In this document: piece after piece, positions 1 through 6,850 of the stretch
Position numbering within the stretch: position 1 is the first letter of the stretch
Layout of the letters: each line of letters opens with the position of its first letter
Assembly: GCA_035516075.1 (NCBI GenBank)
Contig: DATJAQ010000170.1
Span: 1-9,502 of the forward strand
Length of the DNA stretch: 9,502 nucleotides
Direction: 5' to 3'
DNA from: Gp13-AA77 sp035516075
Lineage (GTDB): Bacteria > Acidobacteriota > Terriglobia > UBA7540
Made by a program: the position numbers and the translations under genes
Notes under the pieces: generated by a model
The model's input: the letters and a program-made list of their open reading frames with translations, nothing else
The model's database searches: none
Told to the model about the DNA's origin: nothing

Positions 1-2
1 AA

Positions 3-683
3 CCCGGTCCCGCGCGAACGGCGGACGCGCACGAAGCCGCCTCCGCGCTCGGGCTGTGGTTGCGCCTCATGGCGTCGGATTTCCGCGCGATCGATGACCT
101 CGCGTCACAGCCTCCGCCCGGCGAACCTGCGAGTCCGGCGCATTTCGGCGACGGCGATCGCGCGCAAGAGCTCAAACTTTGGGACGATCTGCCCATCGAA
201 GCCCGGTCGTACGCGACGCTCGGGAGGCGCCCGTTTGGCTTCGATGCCGGCCGCCCCGCACCAACGTGGGAGCTGGCGAAGCCGTGGACCTACCCTGAGC
301 TCAGCAAGGATGCCGAACTGAGCGCGGGCACCGACTTCGCTTATCGCACCTGTTACCGCGCTTGCGCCGGCGGCCCCTTCCGGCGGCCGTCCGGAAGCGG
401 CCAAGTGACCCGACGCTTGAGCGGGTCTCCCCAACGCCCCATCGAGCTGTGGGACAACGATGGCATCGTCAACACCGCCTCCATGCTCTGGCCGCGGGGC
501 GATATTGTGCTGGTTCCCGGCGATCACGTGGACATTGTGGGGCAGTACAAGCCGGTGGAGGCCCTTCCCGGCGGCGGGCGCAACTATCAGGCTTACGATT
601 TACTGAAATCGGAGTCGGGTTTTGTCGACAAGATCTTCACGGATGTCTGGAAGGAGATCTTCGCCTTCTGCTTGAGCCGCTGA
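3..683 (+). CDS. Lipase-like alpha/beta hydrolase, C-terminal part (open at left edge)
   Basis: The frame is open to the left edge, so the true start and the nucleophile serine region lie outside the window. The visible part reads as the C-terminal half of a secreted triacylglycerol lipase related to the Geobacillus/Staphylococcus family I.5 enzymes. The segment NDGIVNTASM (codons about 456-485) matches the family block that carries the catalytic Asp, here Asp encoded at 459-461. The segment GDHVDIVG carries the catalytic His, at 525-527. These two residues would complete a Ser-Asp-His triad that hydrolyses carboxyl esters of lipids. The stop is TGA at 681-683. The stretch before the Asp block is Arg/Pro-rich and I cannot align it confidently. 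The gene converges on the transporter that ends at 983. Family assignment rests on the two motifs and their spacing; substrate is unknown. Confidence 0.72.
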   Translation, partial: PGPARTADAHEAASALGLWLRLMASDFRAIDDLASQPPPGEPASPAHFGDGDRAQELKLWDDLPIEARSYATLGRRPFGFDAGRPAPTWELAKPWTYPELSKDAELSAGTDFAYRTCYRACAGGPFRRPSGSGQVTRRLSGSPQRPIELWDNDGIVNTASMLWPRGDIVLVPGDHVDIVGQYKPVEALPGGGRNYQAYDLLKSESGFVDKIFTDVWKEIFAFCLSR

Positions 684-982
684 CACCCAGACCTGACGCC
701 CGGCGCGGACCGAGACCCGGGGTGAACTTCTCTCTGGCATCATCGACCGTCTCTCACCCTCCATTGAAGGTGGAGGCAGCGGCTGGCCCCACTCGCGCAG
801 AATCGGGTTGCCGAGCCCTTATGAAGGGGGCGCCGGCAGAAACGAAATGACCGACAGCCTTCATTCCCAAGCGACGAGCCGTCCGCCCCGACCCATCATT
901 CCGTCCGCATTAGAATTACTGCGGTGAGCGGCTTTGCCGGCATTCCATGAACTCGCCTCGTCACTCCGTCGCCCATGGGTGA
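684..982. other. Gene-free convergent intergenic region
   Basis: This stretch separates the 3' ends of the + strand lipase and the - strand MFS transporter. Reading frames through it overlap the neighbours in other frames and show no recognisable protein. A weak hairpin, CCTCCA (758-763) and TGGAGG (771-776) with a 7-nt loop, could contribute to termination, but no T-run follows on either strand. No tRNA or other RNA gene was seen. Confidence 0.55.
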
Positions 983-989
983 TCACCCA
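976..989. repeat. 14-bp perfect palindrome over the MFS stop codon
   Basis: TGGGTGATCACCCA is a perfect palindrome that includes the TGA stop of the transporter (985-983). It has no loop, so it is a poor RNA hairpin. It may be chance in GC-rich sequence or a dimeric protein site; nothing else supports a role. Confidence 0.35.
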
Positions 990-2266
990 GGAGCGCTCGC
1001 GCCTGAGGCGAGGCTGCGCTCGGGATTCACCAGCAGCCAGGCCAGTCCGCCCAGCAGGCACAGCACTCCTGCAGTTCCGAACGAAGCCGTCCAGCCATAA
1101 TGCGCCGCGATGGCCGGAGTAAGAGAGGCCGTCAATGCGCCGCCGATCTGGCCGCCCATGTTCATCACGCCGGAAACAGATCCCGCCGAGGGTCCGCCGA
1201 TGTCCGCGCTGATCGACCAGTAGCAGCTCTGGCTGAGGTAGAGGGCGCCGGCGCCGCCCGCCAGCACCACGCTGGCGAGTGGCGCGCTCCGCACGTAGGC
1301 CCCCGAGGTTAGGAACGCCGCGGCCAGCGTCATCACGGCAAAGGCGAACACGCAGCGCCCCAGGCGCTTGTTGAGCCGGCGGGTGAGCGCGTCGCTAATG
1401 ATTCCGCCGATCGGCGAGCCTGCGGCCATGGCCAGGAACGGCAGCATGGCGAAGTCCGCGCTGGCCTTCAGATTGAGGCCGCGTACCTTGGCCAGATAAA
1501 TGAAGAACCAACTGAAAAAGATCCAGGCTGCGTAGCCGTAGGTGAAGTAACTCCCCGCCATAGCCAGCACTTCTTTGTTGGCAAGAATTCTTTTCCACGG
1601 GAGCTGCGACTTGTGCTCGTCATGCCCCGCGGACGCGCCGCTCAGCGTGAGGCCCGATTCGATGGTGGCAAGCTCGGACGGTGTGACCCAGGGGTGGTGT
1701 TCCGGCGCGTCCCGCGCCAGGATGAACCAAACCGCGCCCACCGCGATGCCGATGCTGGCGCTGATCCAAAAGGACGCGCGCCAGCCGTGGTGAATCATGA
1801 TGGTGGCCACGAACGGGGGCGTCAGGCCGGCTCCGGCGCCGACGCCCGCGAAGATCCAGCCGTTGGCGATGCCGCGCTCGGTGGTGGGAATCCACCTGGC
1901 GACGAACTGATTCGAGGCCGGGTACAGGATGGCCTCGCCCGAGCCCAGCAGAAACCGGATCGAGACGAAGATCACGAGCGAGCCCGCGGCACCGACGGGA
2001 ATGCCGGCGGTGAGCGCCGTGAAAACGCCCCACCAGACCACGGCGAATGCGATCACACGGCGCGGGCCGAGCGCGTCGGCAAGCCGGCCCGCCGGGGCTT
2101 GAAAGATCGCGTAGCCGACCAGAAATGAGCTGAAAACGTACCCGAGTTGAAGGTTGCTCAGGTGATATTCGGCGGCGATGGAACTGCCCGCGACCGAGAT
2201 GTTCACGCGGTCGAGGTAGGCGACGGCGCTAAGGACAAAGATCCAGAAAACAAGCAGCCAGCGCAT
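983..2266 (-). CDS. MFS transporter, anion:cation symporter (ACS) type
   Basis: This 427-aa inner-membrane protein has the hydrophobicity of a 12-TM major facilitator. TM1 carries YLDRVNISVAG (residues 17-27), close to the YLDR-x-N-x-x-VA signature of the ACS family of sugar-acid/H+ symporters. The TM2-TM3 loop has the motif-A-like RLADALGPRR (61-70). A block ending in GWRASFWI after TM5 is also typical of ACS members. A central hydrophilic loop containing DAPEHHPWVTPSE separates the two halves. I chose the ATG at 2266-2264 because it lies 2 nt after the enolase stop and puts TM1 at the N-terminus; a frame extension upstream to 2401 only overlaps the enolase gene in another frame. GGTGAG, inside the end of the upstream gene, can serve as ribosome binding site, so translation is probably coupled. 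Likely substrates are hexonates, hexuronates or similar acids, inferred from the family and the neighbouring enzyme. Confidence 0.88.
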   Translation of the reverse strand: MRWLLVFWIFVLSAVAYLDRVNISVAGSSIAAEYHLSNLQLGYVFSSFLVGYAIFQAPAGRLADALGPRRVIAFAVVWWGVFTALTAGIPVGAAGSLVIFVSIRFLLGSGEAILYPASNQFVARWIPTTERGIANGWIFAGVGAGAGLTPPFVATIMIHHGWRASFWISASIGIAVGAVWFILARDAPEHHPWVTPSELATIESGLTLSGASAGHDEHKSQLPWKRILANKEVLAMAGSYFTYGYAAWIFFSWFFIYLAKVRGLNLKASADFAMLPFLAMAAGSPIGGIISDALTRRLNKRLGRCVFAFAVMTLAAAFLTSGAYVRSAPLASVVLAGGAGALYLSQSCYWSISADIGGPSAGSVSGVMNMGGQIGGALTASLTPAIAAHYGWTASFGTAGVLCLLGGLAWLLVNPERSLASGASAPG

Positions 2267-2268
2267 TC

Positions 2269-3498
2269 TCACCAGTTCGTGATGGAGCCGTCGGGCCGTT
2301 CGAGCATGGGAACTGGCCGCGAGCGTTCGGTTACCGTCGAGACAAGCTGCAACGGCTTGGTGTCGAGCGTGACCCCCAGGCCGGGACGGCGATTGGGCCA
2401 CAGCTTGCCTTCGCGAAATTCATAGCATTCGGGCAGATGGGGCGTGGCGCGCCGCCCGTCGCCCAGCATCTCCATCAGCACGGGTCCGGGAAACGCGGAG
2501 CAGGCGTGAACCAGCGCGGCTTCCGACACCGGCCCGGTGAAGTGCGGGATCAGGCCCACCGAGTGCGTTTCGCAGAGGGCCATGATCTTCAGGTACTCGG
2601 TGATCCCGCCGACGTTTGGCAAGGTGACTCGCGCGTAGTCGATGAGCTGCTGCTCCACCAGGTCTTTGAGATCCCACTTCGATCCGAATTGCTCGCCTAC
2701 CGCGACCGGCACCTTCACGTGCGCGCGCAGCTCCCGATAGATGCGGGGGTCTTCCGAGCGCACCAGGTCCTCCGCAAAGTAGGGCTCGAGCGGCTCGACG
2801 AGCGTGCCTAAGCGCACGGCGTCGGGAAAATCGAACCGGGTATGATAGTCGAGCGCCCAATCGCCGTCTTGGCCGACGCCCTCGCGAATCTGAACGCAAT
2901 CTTCGTACGTCTGGCGCACGGCTTGGTGCGAATTGAAGGGCTGGCCCTTGGGAGGATCGGCCGTCGCATAGCGAAAGGCGCGGAATCCCGCCCCCATGCA
3001 GGCCCGCGCGGTTTCCTTCAGCGTTCCTTTGCTTGGGTAAGCCGTCGAGTAGCACTCCACATGGTTTCGGGAAAGACCGCCCAACAGTTCGTAGACCGGC
3101 GCACCGAGCGCCTTGCCCTTGATGTCCCAAAGGGCAAGATCGATGGCGCCGAGCGCGTCCAGCTTCTCGCGCCCCGCCGGGTAAAAATATCCACGGAACA
3201 TCATCTGCCACAACCGGTCGGTGTTGAAGGGATCTTCGCCGACGATCATGGCAGCGCACTGCTCGAGGGTGTCCCTCGCGCCGCCCTCGCCGACACCGGT
3301 AATGCCCTGGTCGGTTTCGACCGTCACGATGTGGAAGCTCTGATTGAAGAGCGGAGGCGAATCGGGATTGTGGTAGAAGTTGACCCGAGTGATCTTCAGC
3401 GGCGGCGCGGGACCTGCGGCCAGCGCGCCTGGCGGTGCGAGCGAGGCGGCGCTCCCGAGCGCCATCGATTTCAAAAGGGTGCGGCGGTGCATGGCCAT
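2269..3498 (-). CDS. Tat-exported enolase-superfamily (mandelate racemase-type) sugar-acid dehydratase
   Basis: This is a 409-aa enzyme. Residues 1-28 form a twin-arginine signal (RRTLLKSM, then an Ala-rich core ending near ALAAG), so the mature enzyme should fold in the cytoplasm and act outside the inner membrane. The capping domain spans about 33-140. The barrel domain follows and begins with the family block ALWDIKGKALG (122-132). Probable Mg ligands are Asp217 (LDYH), Glu243 (FAED) and Glu269 (VGEQ). His219 and His319 (IPHF) are candidate acid/base residues as in DgoD-like dehydratases. The position that holds the catalytic-dyad Asp in mandelate racemase appears to be Thr292 (VTLPNVGG), an arrangement reminiscent of mannonate dehydratase ManD. 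Length fits the family plus a signal peptide. No good Shine-Dalgarno precedes ATG 3498; a second ATG at 3492 leaves the RR motif intact. The gene abuts the transporter. Specificity cannot be read from sequence; galactonate- or mannonate-like acids are guesses. Confidence 0.87.
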   Translation of the reverse strand: MAMHRRTLLKSMALGSAASLAPPGALAAGPAPPLKITRVNFYHNPDSPPLFNQSFHIVTVETDQGITGVGEGGARDTLEQCAAMIVGEDPFNTDRLWQMMFRGYFYPAGREKLDALGAIDLALWDIKGKALGAPVYELLGGLSRNHVECYSTAYPSKGTLKETARACMGAGFRAFRYATADPPKGQPFNSHQAVRQTYEDCVQIREGVGQDGDWALDYHTRFDFPDAVRLGTLVEPLEPYFAEDLVRSEDPRIYRELRAHVKVPVAVGEQFGSKWDLKDLVEQQLIDYARVTLPNVGGITEYLKIMALCETHSVGLIPHFTGPVSEAALVHACSAFPGPVLMEMLGDGRRATPHLPECYEFREGKLWPNRRPGLGVTLDTKPLQLVSTVTERSRPVPMLERPDGSITNW

Positions 3499-3620
3499 AG
3501 GAGGTTGTCCAGCCCCGGTGCGGGAGTCCGGAACCGCCGGCGGATTCTCGCAGCCCTTCGCGAAGCCCGGTGACGACCCGCCGAGCCGGGCCGTGCAAGC
3601 CTGAGCGCGCGCGTCGGGCG

Positions 3621-4016
3621 TCAGAATGCGGCTGCACCCGCTTCGGCCACGGCGTGATCCTGCTCGCCTGAGCCGCCGCTGACGCCGATCGCACCCACGA
3701 CCTTGCCGTCTTGCGTCAACGGAATGCCCCCGGCAAAAATCATGATCTTACCGTTGTTCGAGGCGTGAATTCCGAAGAACTGAGCCCCGGACTGGCAGTG
3801 CGGTGCCAAGTCTCTCGTCGCGATATCGAACGCCCGCGAGGTGTAGGCTTTCTTGATGGAGATATCGATGCTGCCAATCCAGGCGCCATCCATTCGGACG
3901 TGCGACACCAGATTCCCGCCTTCATCCGCCACCGCGATATTCATGGGCTGGCCGATTTCTGCAGCCTTCTTTTCCGCAGCCGCGATAACCCGGCGTGCGT
4001 CACTCAGGGTAACCAT
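3621..4016 (-). CDS. GlcG/HbpS-family (heme-degrading/heme-binding domain) protein
   Basis: This 131-aa cytoplasmic protein starts MVTLSDARRVIAAAEKKA and contains the typical family blocks NIAVADEGGNLVSHVRMDGA (about 26-45), the KKAYTSRAF helix and the glycine-rich end GGIPLTQDGKVVGAIGVSGG. It covers the whole GlcG/HbpS domain (Pfam PF03928) and has no signal peptide. Members sit in glycolate and other organic-acid operons and some bind heme, but the biochemical role of most is unsettled. It is the first gene of the apparent operon, 122 nt before the Tat-exported enzyme. The start ATG at 4016 is fixed by GGGAGG six bases upstream. The stop is TGA at 3623-3621. Family assignment is secure; a role in sugar-acid metabolism is inferred from context only. 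Confidence 0.9.
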   Translation of the reverse strand: MVTLSDARRVIAAAEKKAAEIGQPMNIAVADEGGNLVSHVRMDGAWIGSIDISIKKAYTSRAFDIATRDLAPHCQSGAQFFGIHASNNGKIMIFAGGIPLTQDGKVVGAIGVSGGSGEQDHAVAEAGAAAF

Positions 4017-4022
4017 CGTGCG

Positions 4023-4028
4023 CCTCCC
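4023..4028 (-). promoter_or_regulatory. Ribosome binding site of the GlcG-like gene
   Basis: GGGAGG on the - strand lies six bases before ATG 4016. It supports that start and marks the likely first gene of the cluster. No convincing sigma-70 promoter could be picked out upstream by eye. Confidence 0.65.
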
Positions 4029-4222
4029 GCATTCGTCTTAACCGGAATTTCCGTTTTCATCTTCCGGCCGCCCGCTAACGTACACCCGCCCGCCTCCGAA
4101 GGCAAGGCCCGGTGGAGCTTTCCGTGCCCGATGCTTCCGCAGGCCACGGAGCGGCTCTGTTTGAGGACTGCGCAGAATCGCAGGGCCCGACACCGCCGCT
4201 GTCCCGAGCGGTCGCTCCGGCA

Positions 4223-5503
4223 CTAATGTGGGTGCGAGTACACCGTGGTGGCCGGGTGGTAGTTTCGCCAGTCGAACCAGTAGTCTTTGATGGCCTCCAC
4301 CGGTTCGAGGCAGAGCCCGGAGAGCTTGCCTGAGACGGCACAGCCCTGGAAATTCCACTGGCTTGCCGTCGGTTCGTCCATCAGCAGCGGTGCCGTGGCG
4401 GCCTGTTTGAGCCACGTGGCGTCGGTCCGGTGGGATGGCTGGTCATCGAGAGTGCGGTAGAAGGGCGGCGCGCCTTCGACGCCGGGGATGCGGTCTCGAA
4501 AGACGCGCACCGACTGTCCGTCCGGGCCCACCACCAGCAGAACCGGTTCCGCCCCCACGCGATCGAGCACTAGGTTTTCCCGAACGACCTCGTCGTACGG
4601 AAAGGCCCGGCTGGCCCCAAAGGCCTGGATGCCGAGCATCAGCGTGCGCGATTCCAGGCCCCGCGCCGGGTCGGCAAAGCTCAGCACCGTGCGCGCCTTC
4701 TTCATGCGCACTTCCCAGTCTTTGGTTTCATACTCCGAAGCGTACTGGGCCACGCTTTTCAGGACGGTGCCGCCGGGCTCTTCCGCTGCCCAAAGCGCGA
4801 ACGACAATTCATCCGACGAGATCAAGCTCAGGCGCCGGCCTCGCAGCGGTCCTGAGACGGCTGCCCCGGTGATCTGCTGCCAGTAGGAGCCCGTCTGATC
4901 GTCCCGCATCAGAAAATTCTGGTTGTTGATGCCGGCCAGATGGAAAGCGAATACCAGGCCGCCGCTTTCTCGCTTCCACACCAGACCGGTGTGGCAGAGC
5001 GTTCAATAGGTCGCGACGATCGGCACTCCGCCCACCACGTCGTTGATGATGTGATGGTAGGCCATGCTGCGGATGGGATAGGCGCGGGCGCTGCCGCCCA
5101 GCTTGACGGCGAGGACTTTGTCGTCCGGGTCCACCTTCGCTTGGCCAATCGAAGCAAACTGAGGATGAGCATCCGGATGAAACATCAACTCGAACATGTT
5201 TACCCGTGACAAGACCGCAAAGGCGCAAACGAGAGAGGTCCCGGCGACGGCCAGGATTCGCTGCAATCGCCGGGGCTGAATCCTCCAAAACCACAGCAAC
5301 CCGGCCAGAACGCAAACCGCGCAGGCCAGCTCGATCAGCGGTCGAACTTGAATCACCGCCAGGGCTGCCGCCAGCTCGCGTGGCCCCTGGTAGCGGAACG
5401 GCCGAATCACGTAGACCGGATAGGCGACGCCGGCAAACGATATCAGAAGGAATGGGATCACGTACCAGGGGTACGTTGCGGTCCTGCGCGGAGAGCGTTC
5501 CAT
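4223..5503 (-). CDS. Three-TM DUF3179 protein, probable selenoprotein (in-frame TGA = Sec167)
   Basis: Read through the TGA at 5005-5003, this gene gives 426 residues. The N-terminus has three membrane segments (about 12-33, 56-74, 82-101). A DUF3179 domain follows, with family blocks KLGGSARAYPIRSMAYHHI (about 134-152), NDVVGGVPIVATY (154-166), then U167-T-L-C170-H171 and the post-motif region TGSYWQQITGAAVSGPL. Relatives carry Y-C-x-x-C where this gene has Y-TGA-T-L-C. Both sides of the TGA match one family in the same frame, so the TGA interrupts one gene. A SECIS-like hairpin follows it. The start ATG at 5503 is preceded by a weak GGGAAG; a TTG at 5644 in frame is less likely because it adds a non-hydrophobic leader. 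The stop is TAG at 4225-4223. DUF3179 function is unknown; a U/CxxC pair suggests redox or metal chemistry, probably on the outer face of the membrane. The alternative is a nonsense mutation, in which case 5003-5503 and about 4223-4981 are fragments. Confidence 0.82.
4971..5005 (-). promoter_or_regulatory. Bacterial SECIS-like hairpin at the in-frame TGA
   Basis: Read on the - strand from TGA (5005-5003): A, lower-stem CGCT (5001-4998), bulge CTG (4997-4995), upper-stem CCACACC (4994-4988), loop GGTCT (4987-4983), GGTGTGG (4982-4976), A, AGCG (4974-4971). The upper stem is seven perfect pairs and the lower stem four. A loop starting with G and containing GGUCU, a bulged U below the upper stem, and placement immediately after UGA are the features SelB recognises in E. 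coli fdhF. The UGA-to-loop distance is 15 nt, at or slightly under the short end of what I recall for bacterial SECIS elements. The structure was drawn by eye, not computed. Confidence 0.78.
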
Positions 5504-5673
5504 AAGCGATCTTCCCGAGCCGATGAGACTCGCGTCCTCCTTGGACGCCGCCCCTGGCAAGACCCGTCTCAGTGGGCCGCCGCGACAGCTCGTAAGGCGG
5601 GAGCACCCTTGGTACGACATCCTGGGAAGAACCGCAATAATCAAGAGACTCTATTTAGCCGGGGCATTACCCA

Positions 5674-5984
5674 CTACAAGCGCGCTTGGTTCAGATTACC
5701 GGATGCTCGGTTTCGCTGGAAGTCCGTGAGTGATGCATGCACCGGTTCAGTTGTGTGTGCCACCCGGCATGCCGCCTGGGCCGCGGCGGGCGGCTCTGAA
5801 GGGGCTGTGGAAGCCGGCCCATCGAATCTTCCGTCCTCGACCGGAACATTTTGGTGAACCTCGACGATCGTGCGCTCCTCGTGGAAGCCCAGGCTGAACG
5901 GCCGGAAGCTCGACCCCCGCGCAAGAAAGGGCGGCCCTCGCCCGTCTCCGATTCTGTTTTCTTCAGGCCACGCATATTCCTCAT
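5674..5984 (-). pseudogene. Small frame-disrupted reading frame overlapping the subtilase stop
   Basis: An ATG at 5984-5982 overlaps the subtilase TGA as ATGA, a classic coupling arrangement, and starts MRNMRGLKKTESETGEG. In that frame the remainder becomes Arg/Ser-rich and loses coding character. From about 5940 a different frame (codons aligned to 5985-5983, ending at TAG 5676-5674) takes over. It has strongly GC-biased third positions and a protein-like sequence with segments FRPFSLGFHEERTIVEV and a Pro/Ala-rich tail SEPPAAAQAA. That frame has no start codon of its own nearby. A single -1 shift between about 5930 and 5960 would join them into a protein of about 103 aa. I do not recognise the family. 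It could be a broken gene, a sequencing error or chance bias. Confidence 0.35.
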
Positions 5985-6613
5985 GAAGTCCCGCCGCCCA
6001 GCGCTTGATACGCCGCCCAAGCGTCCAACAAGGGCGGCACCATGGCGTTCCGCCACCGTCCGGCCTGGGTGACCGCCAACTTGATCCGGGCCGCGCTCAG
6101 GCTCGGGAATTCTGACCACAGCAAGGCGATGGCGCCCGTCACCAAAGGCGCGGCGGCGCTCGTGCCACCGGAGGTTTCGGGCTTGCCATCGGGCCCGAGA
6201 CTGATCACGTTCTCCCCCGGGGCGCTCAGCCCCCGCCTGCCGATTGAGCTGCCCAAATTCGAGCCGTCGAGGGGTCTGCCTCGCATATCGCAGGCGGCCA
6301 CCGGAATCACCCACCGGTGGCGGTTGATGGCGGAGCCGCCCACCGCCCCCTGCTTGCCCGCTGCGGCCACGGTGATCGCGCCGCGATGGGCCGCGTAGTT
6401 GAGCGCCTCCTCCAACCTGCTTTCGCCGGCGGGCGAAGGCTGGAGGAGCGCGGAGTTCAGGTTGATCACGCGCGTGCCGGCATCTGAGGGCGCAGGTTGC
6501 CGGAGCACACGCTGTTCACGATTGCCGATTTCTGATCGCCGACTGCCGACCGGTGACCGCCGACCGCCGACTGCCGACCGCTGTTCCGGGTTTGGCATTT
6601 TGGGCCATTCCAT
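5981..6613 (-). pseudogene. S8 (subtilisin-like) peptidase, 5'-truncated, only the C-terminal half of the domain present
   Basis: Residues from about 46 (RVINLNSALL) to 205 of this frame are a subtilase domain: ALNYAAHRGAITVAAAGKQG, the LSAPGE block and the catalytic-serine block SGGTSAAAPLVTG, with Ser152 at 6160-6158. It ends naturally after LLDAWAAYQAL. The catalytic Asp and His blocks, which should lie N-terminal, are absent. Instead residues about 10-36 are translated from a period-7 tandem repeat (6521-6583), which looks like non-coding sequence fused to the domain. The oxyanion-hole Asn usually found in AAGN is Lys87 here. The likely real homology is 5981-6478. An enzyme missing two of three catalytic residues should be inactive, so I call it a remnant. 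A deliberately short or split protein is possible but has no support. The ATG at 6613 has no clear ribosome binding site. Confidence 0.65.
6521..6583. repeat. Heptanucleotide tandem repeat (9 units)
   Basis: Nine consecutive 7-nt units run from 6521 to 6583, with consensus AC(C/T)GCCG. Units from 6542 onward are ACTGCCG, ACCGGTG, ACCGCCG, ACCGCCG, ACTGCCG, ACCGCTG; the first three are more degenerate. It is a variable-number heptamer tract of the kind dispersed in some bacterial genomes. It sits at the broken 5' side of the subtilase, where it may mark the deletion or recombination point. Confidence 0.7.
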
Positions 6614-6700
6614 CCAAAAAACTCATTCCAGACGACTTAGCAGATTATCACTTCGTCCCGTTCCGGCTTTGTGTAAAATTTACAATCGACTGATTCCAAA

Positions 6701-6770
6701 GCACATCGTGGTATTGGCGAGCCCTTCCAGATTATGGATCTCATTCATTCTGCTGCACATCGTGGTATTG
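6701..6770. repeat. 16-bp direct repeat pair
   Basis: GCACATCGTGGTATTG occurs exactly at 6701-6716 and again at 6755-6770, 54 nt apart start to start. The 38 nt between shows no further copy. Function unknown; it could be remnants of a longer duplicated unit or an integration or protein-binding site. Confidence 0.7.
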
Positions 6771-6850
6771 CACACTATAGGGTGGGGGGTACCCTCCTGC
6801 GACGCGCGGCCGAACCCTCCTGAGCGCAGCGTCTCGAGCCTATCGCATCT

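Noticed and set aside
2842..3573. A 243-aa + strand protein
   Set aside because: It is antisense to the well-supported enolase-superfamily gene and its composition is that of a shadow frame in GC-rich DNA.
4169..4207. Intrinsic terminator after the DUF3179 gene
   Set aside because: Short GC-rich self-complementary segments exist (TGCG/CGCA around 4169-4182), but stems are only 4-5 bp and no T-run follows on the - strand.
4223..4981. A separate 252-aa protein starting at GTG 4981
   Set aside because: The start codon lies inside the SECIS-like hairpin within a conserved domain and has no ribosome binding site; it is the C-terminal part of the interrupted gene.
5003..5644. A stand-alone 213-aa membrane protein ending at TGA 5003
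   Set aside because: It stops in the middle of the DUF3179 motif block, and the same frame continues with matching family sequence right after the TGA. Its TTG start at 5644 also adds a non-hydrophobic leader.
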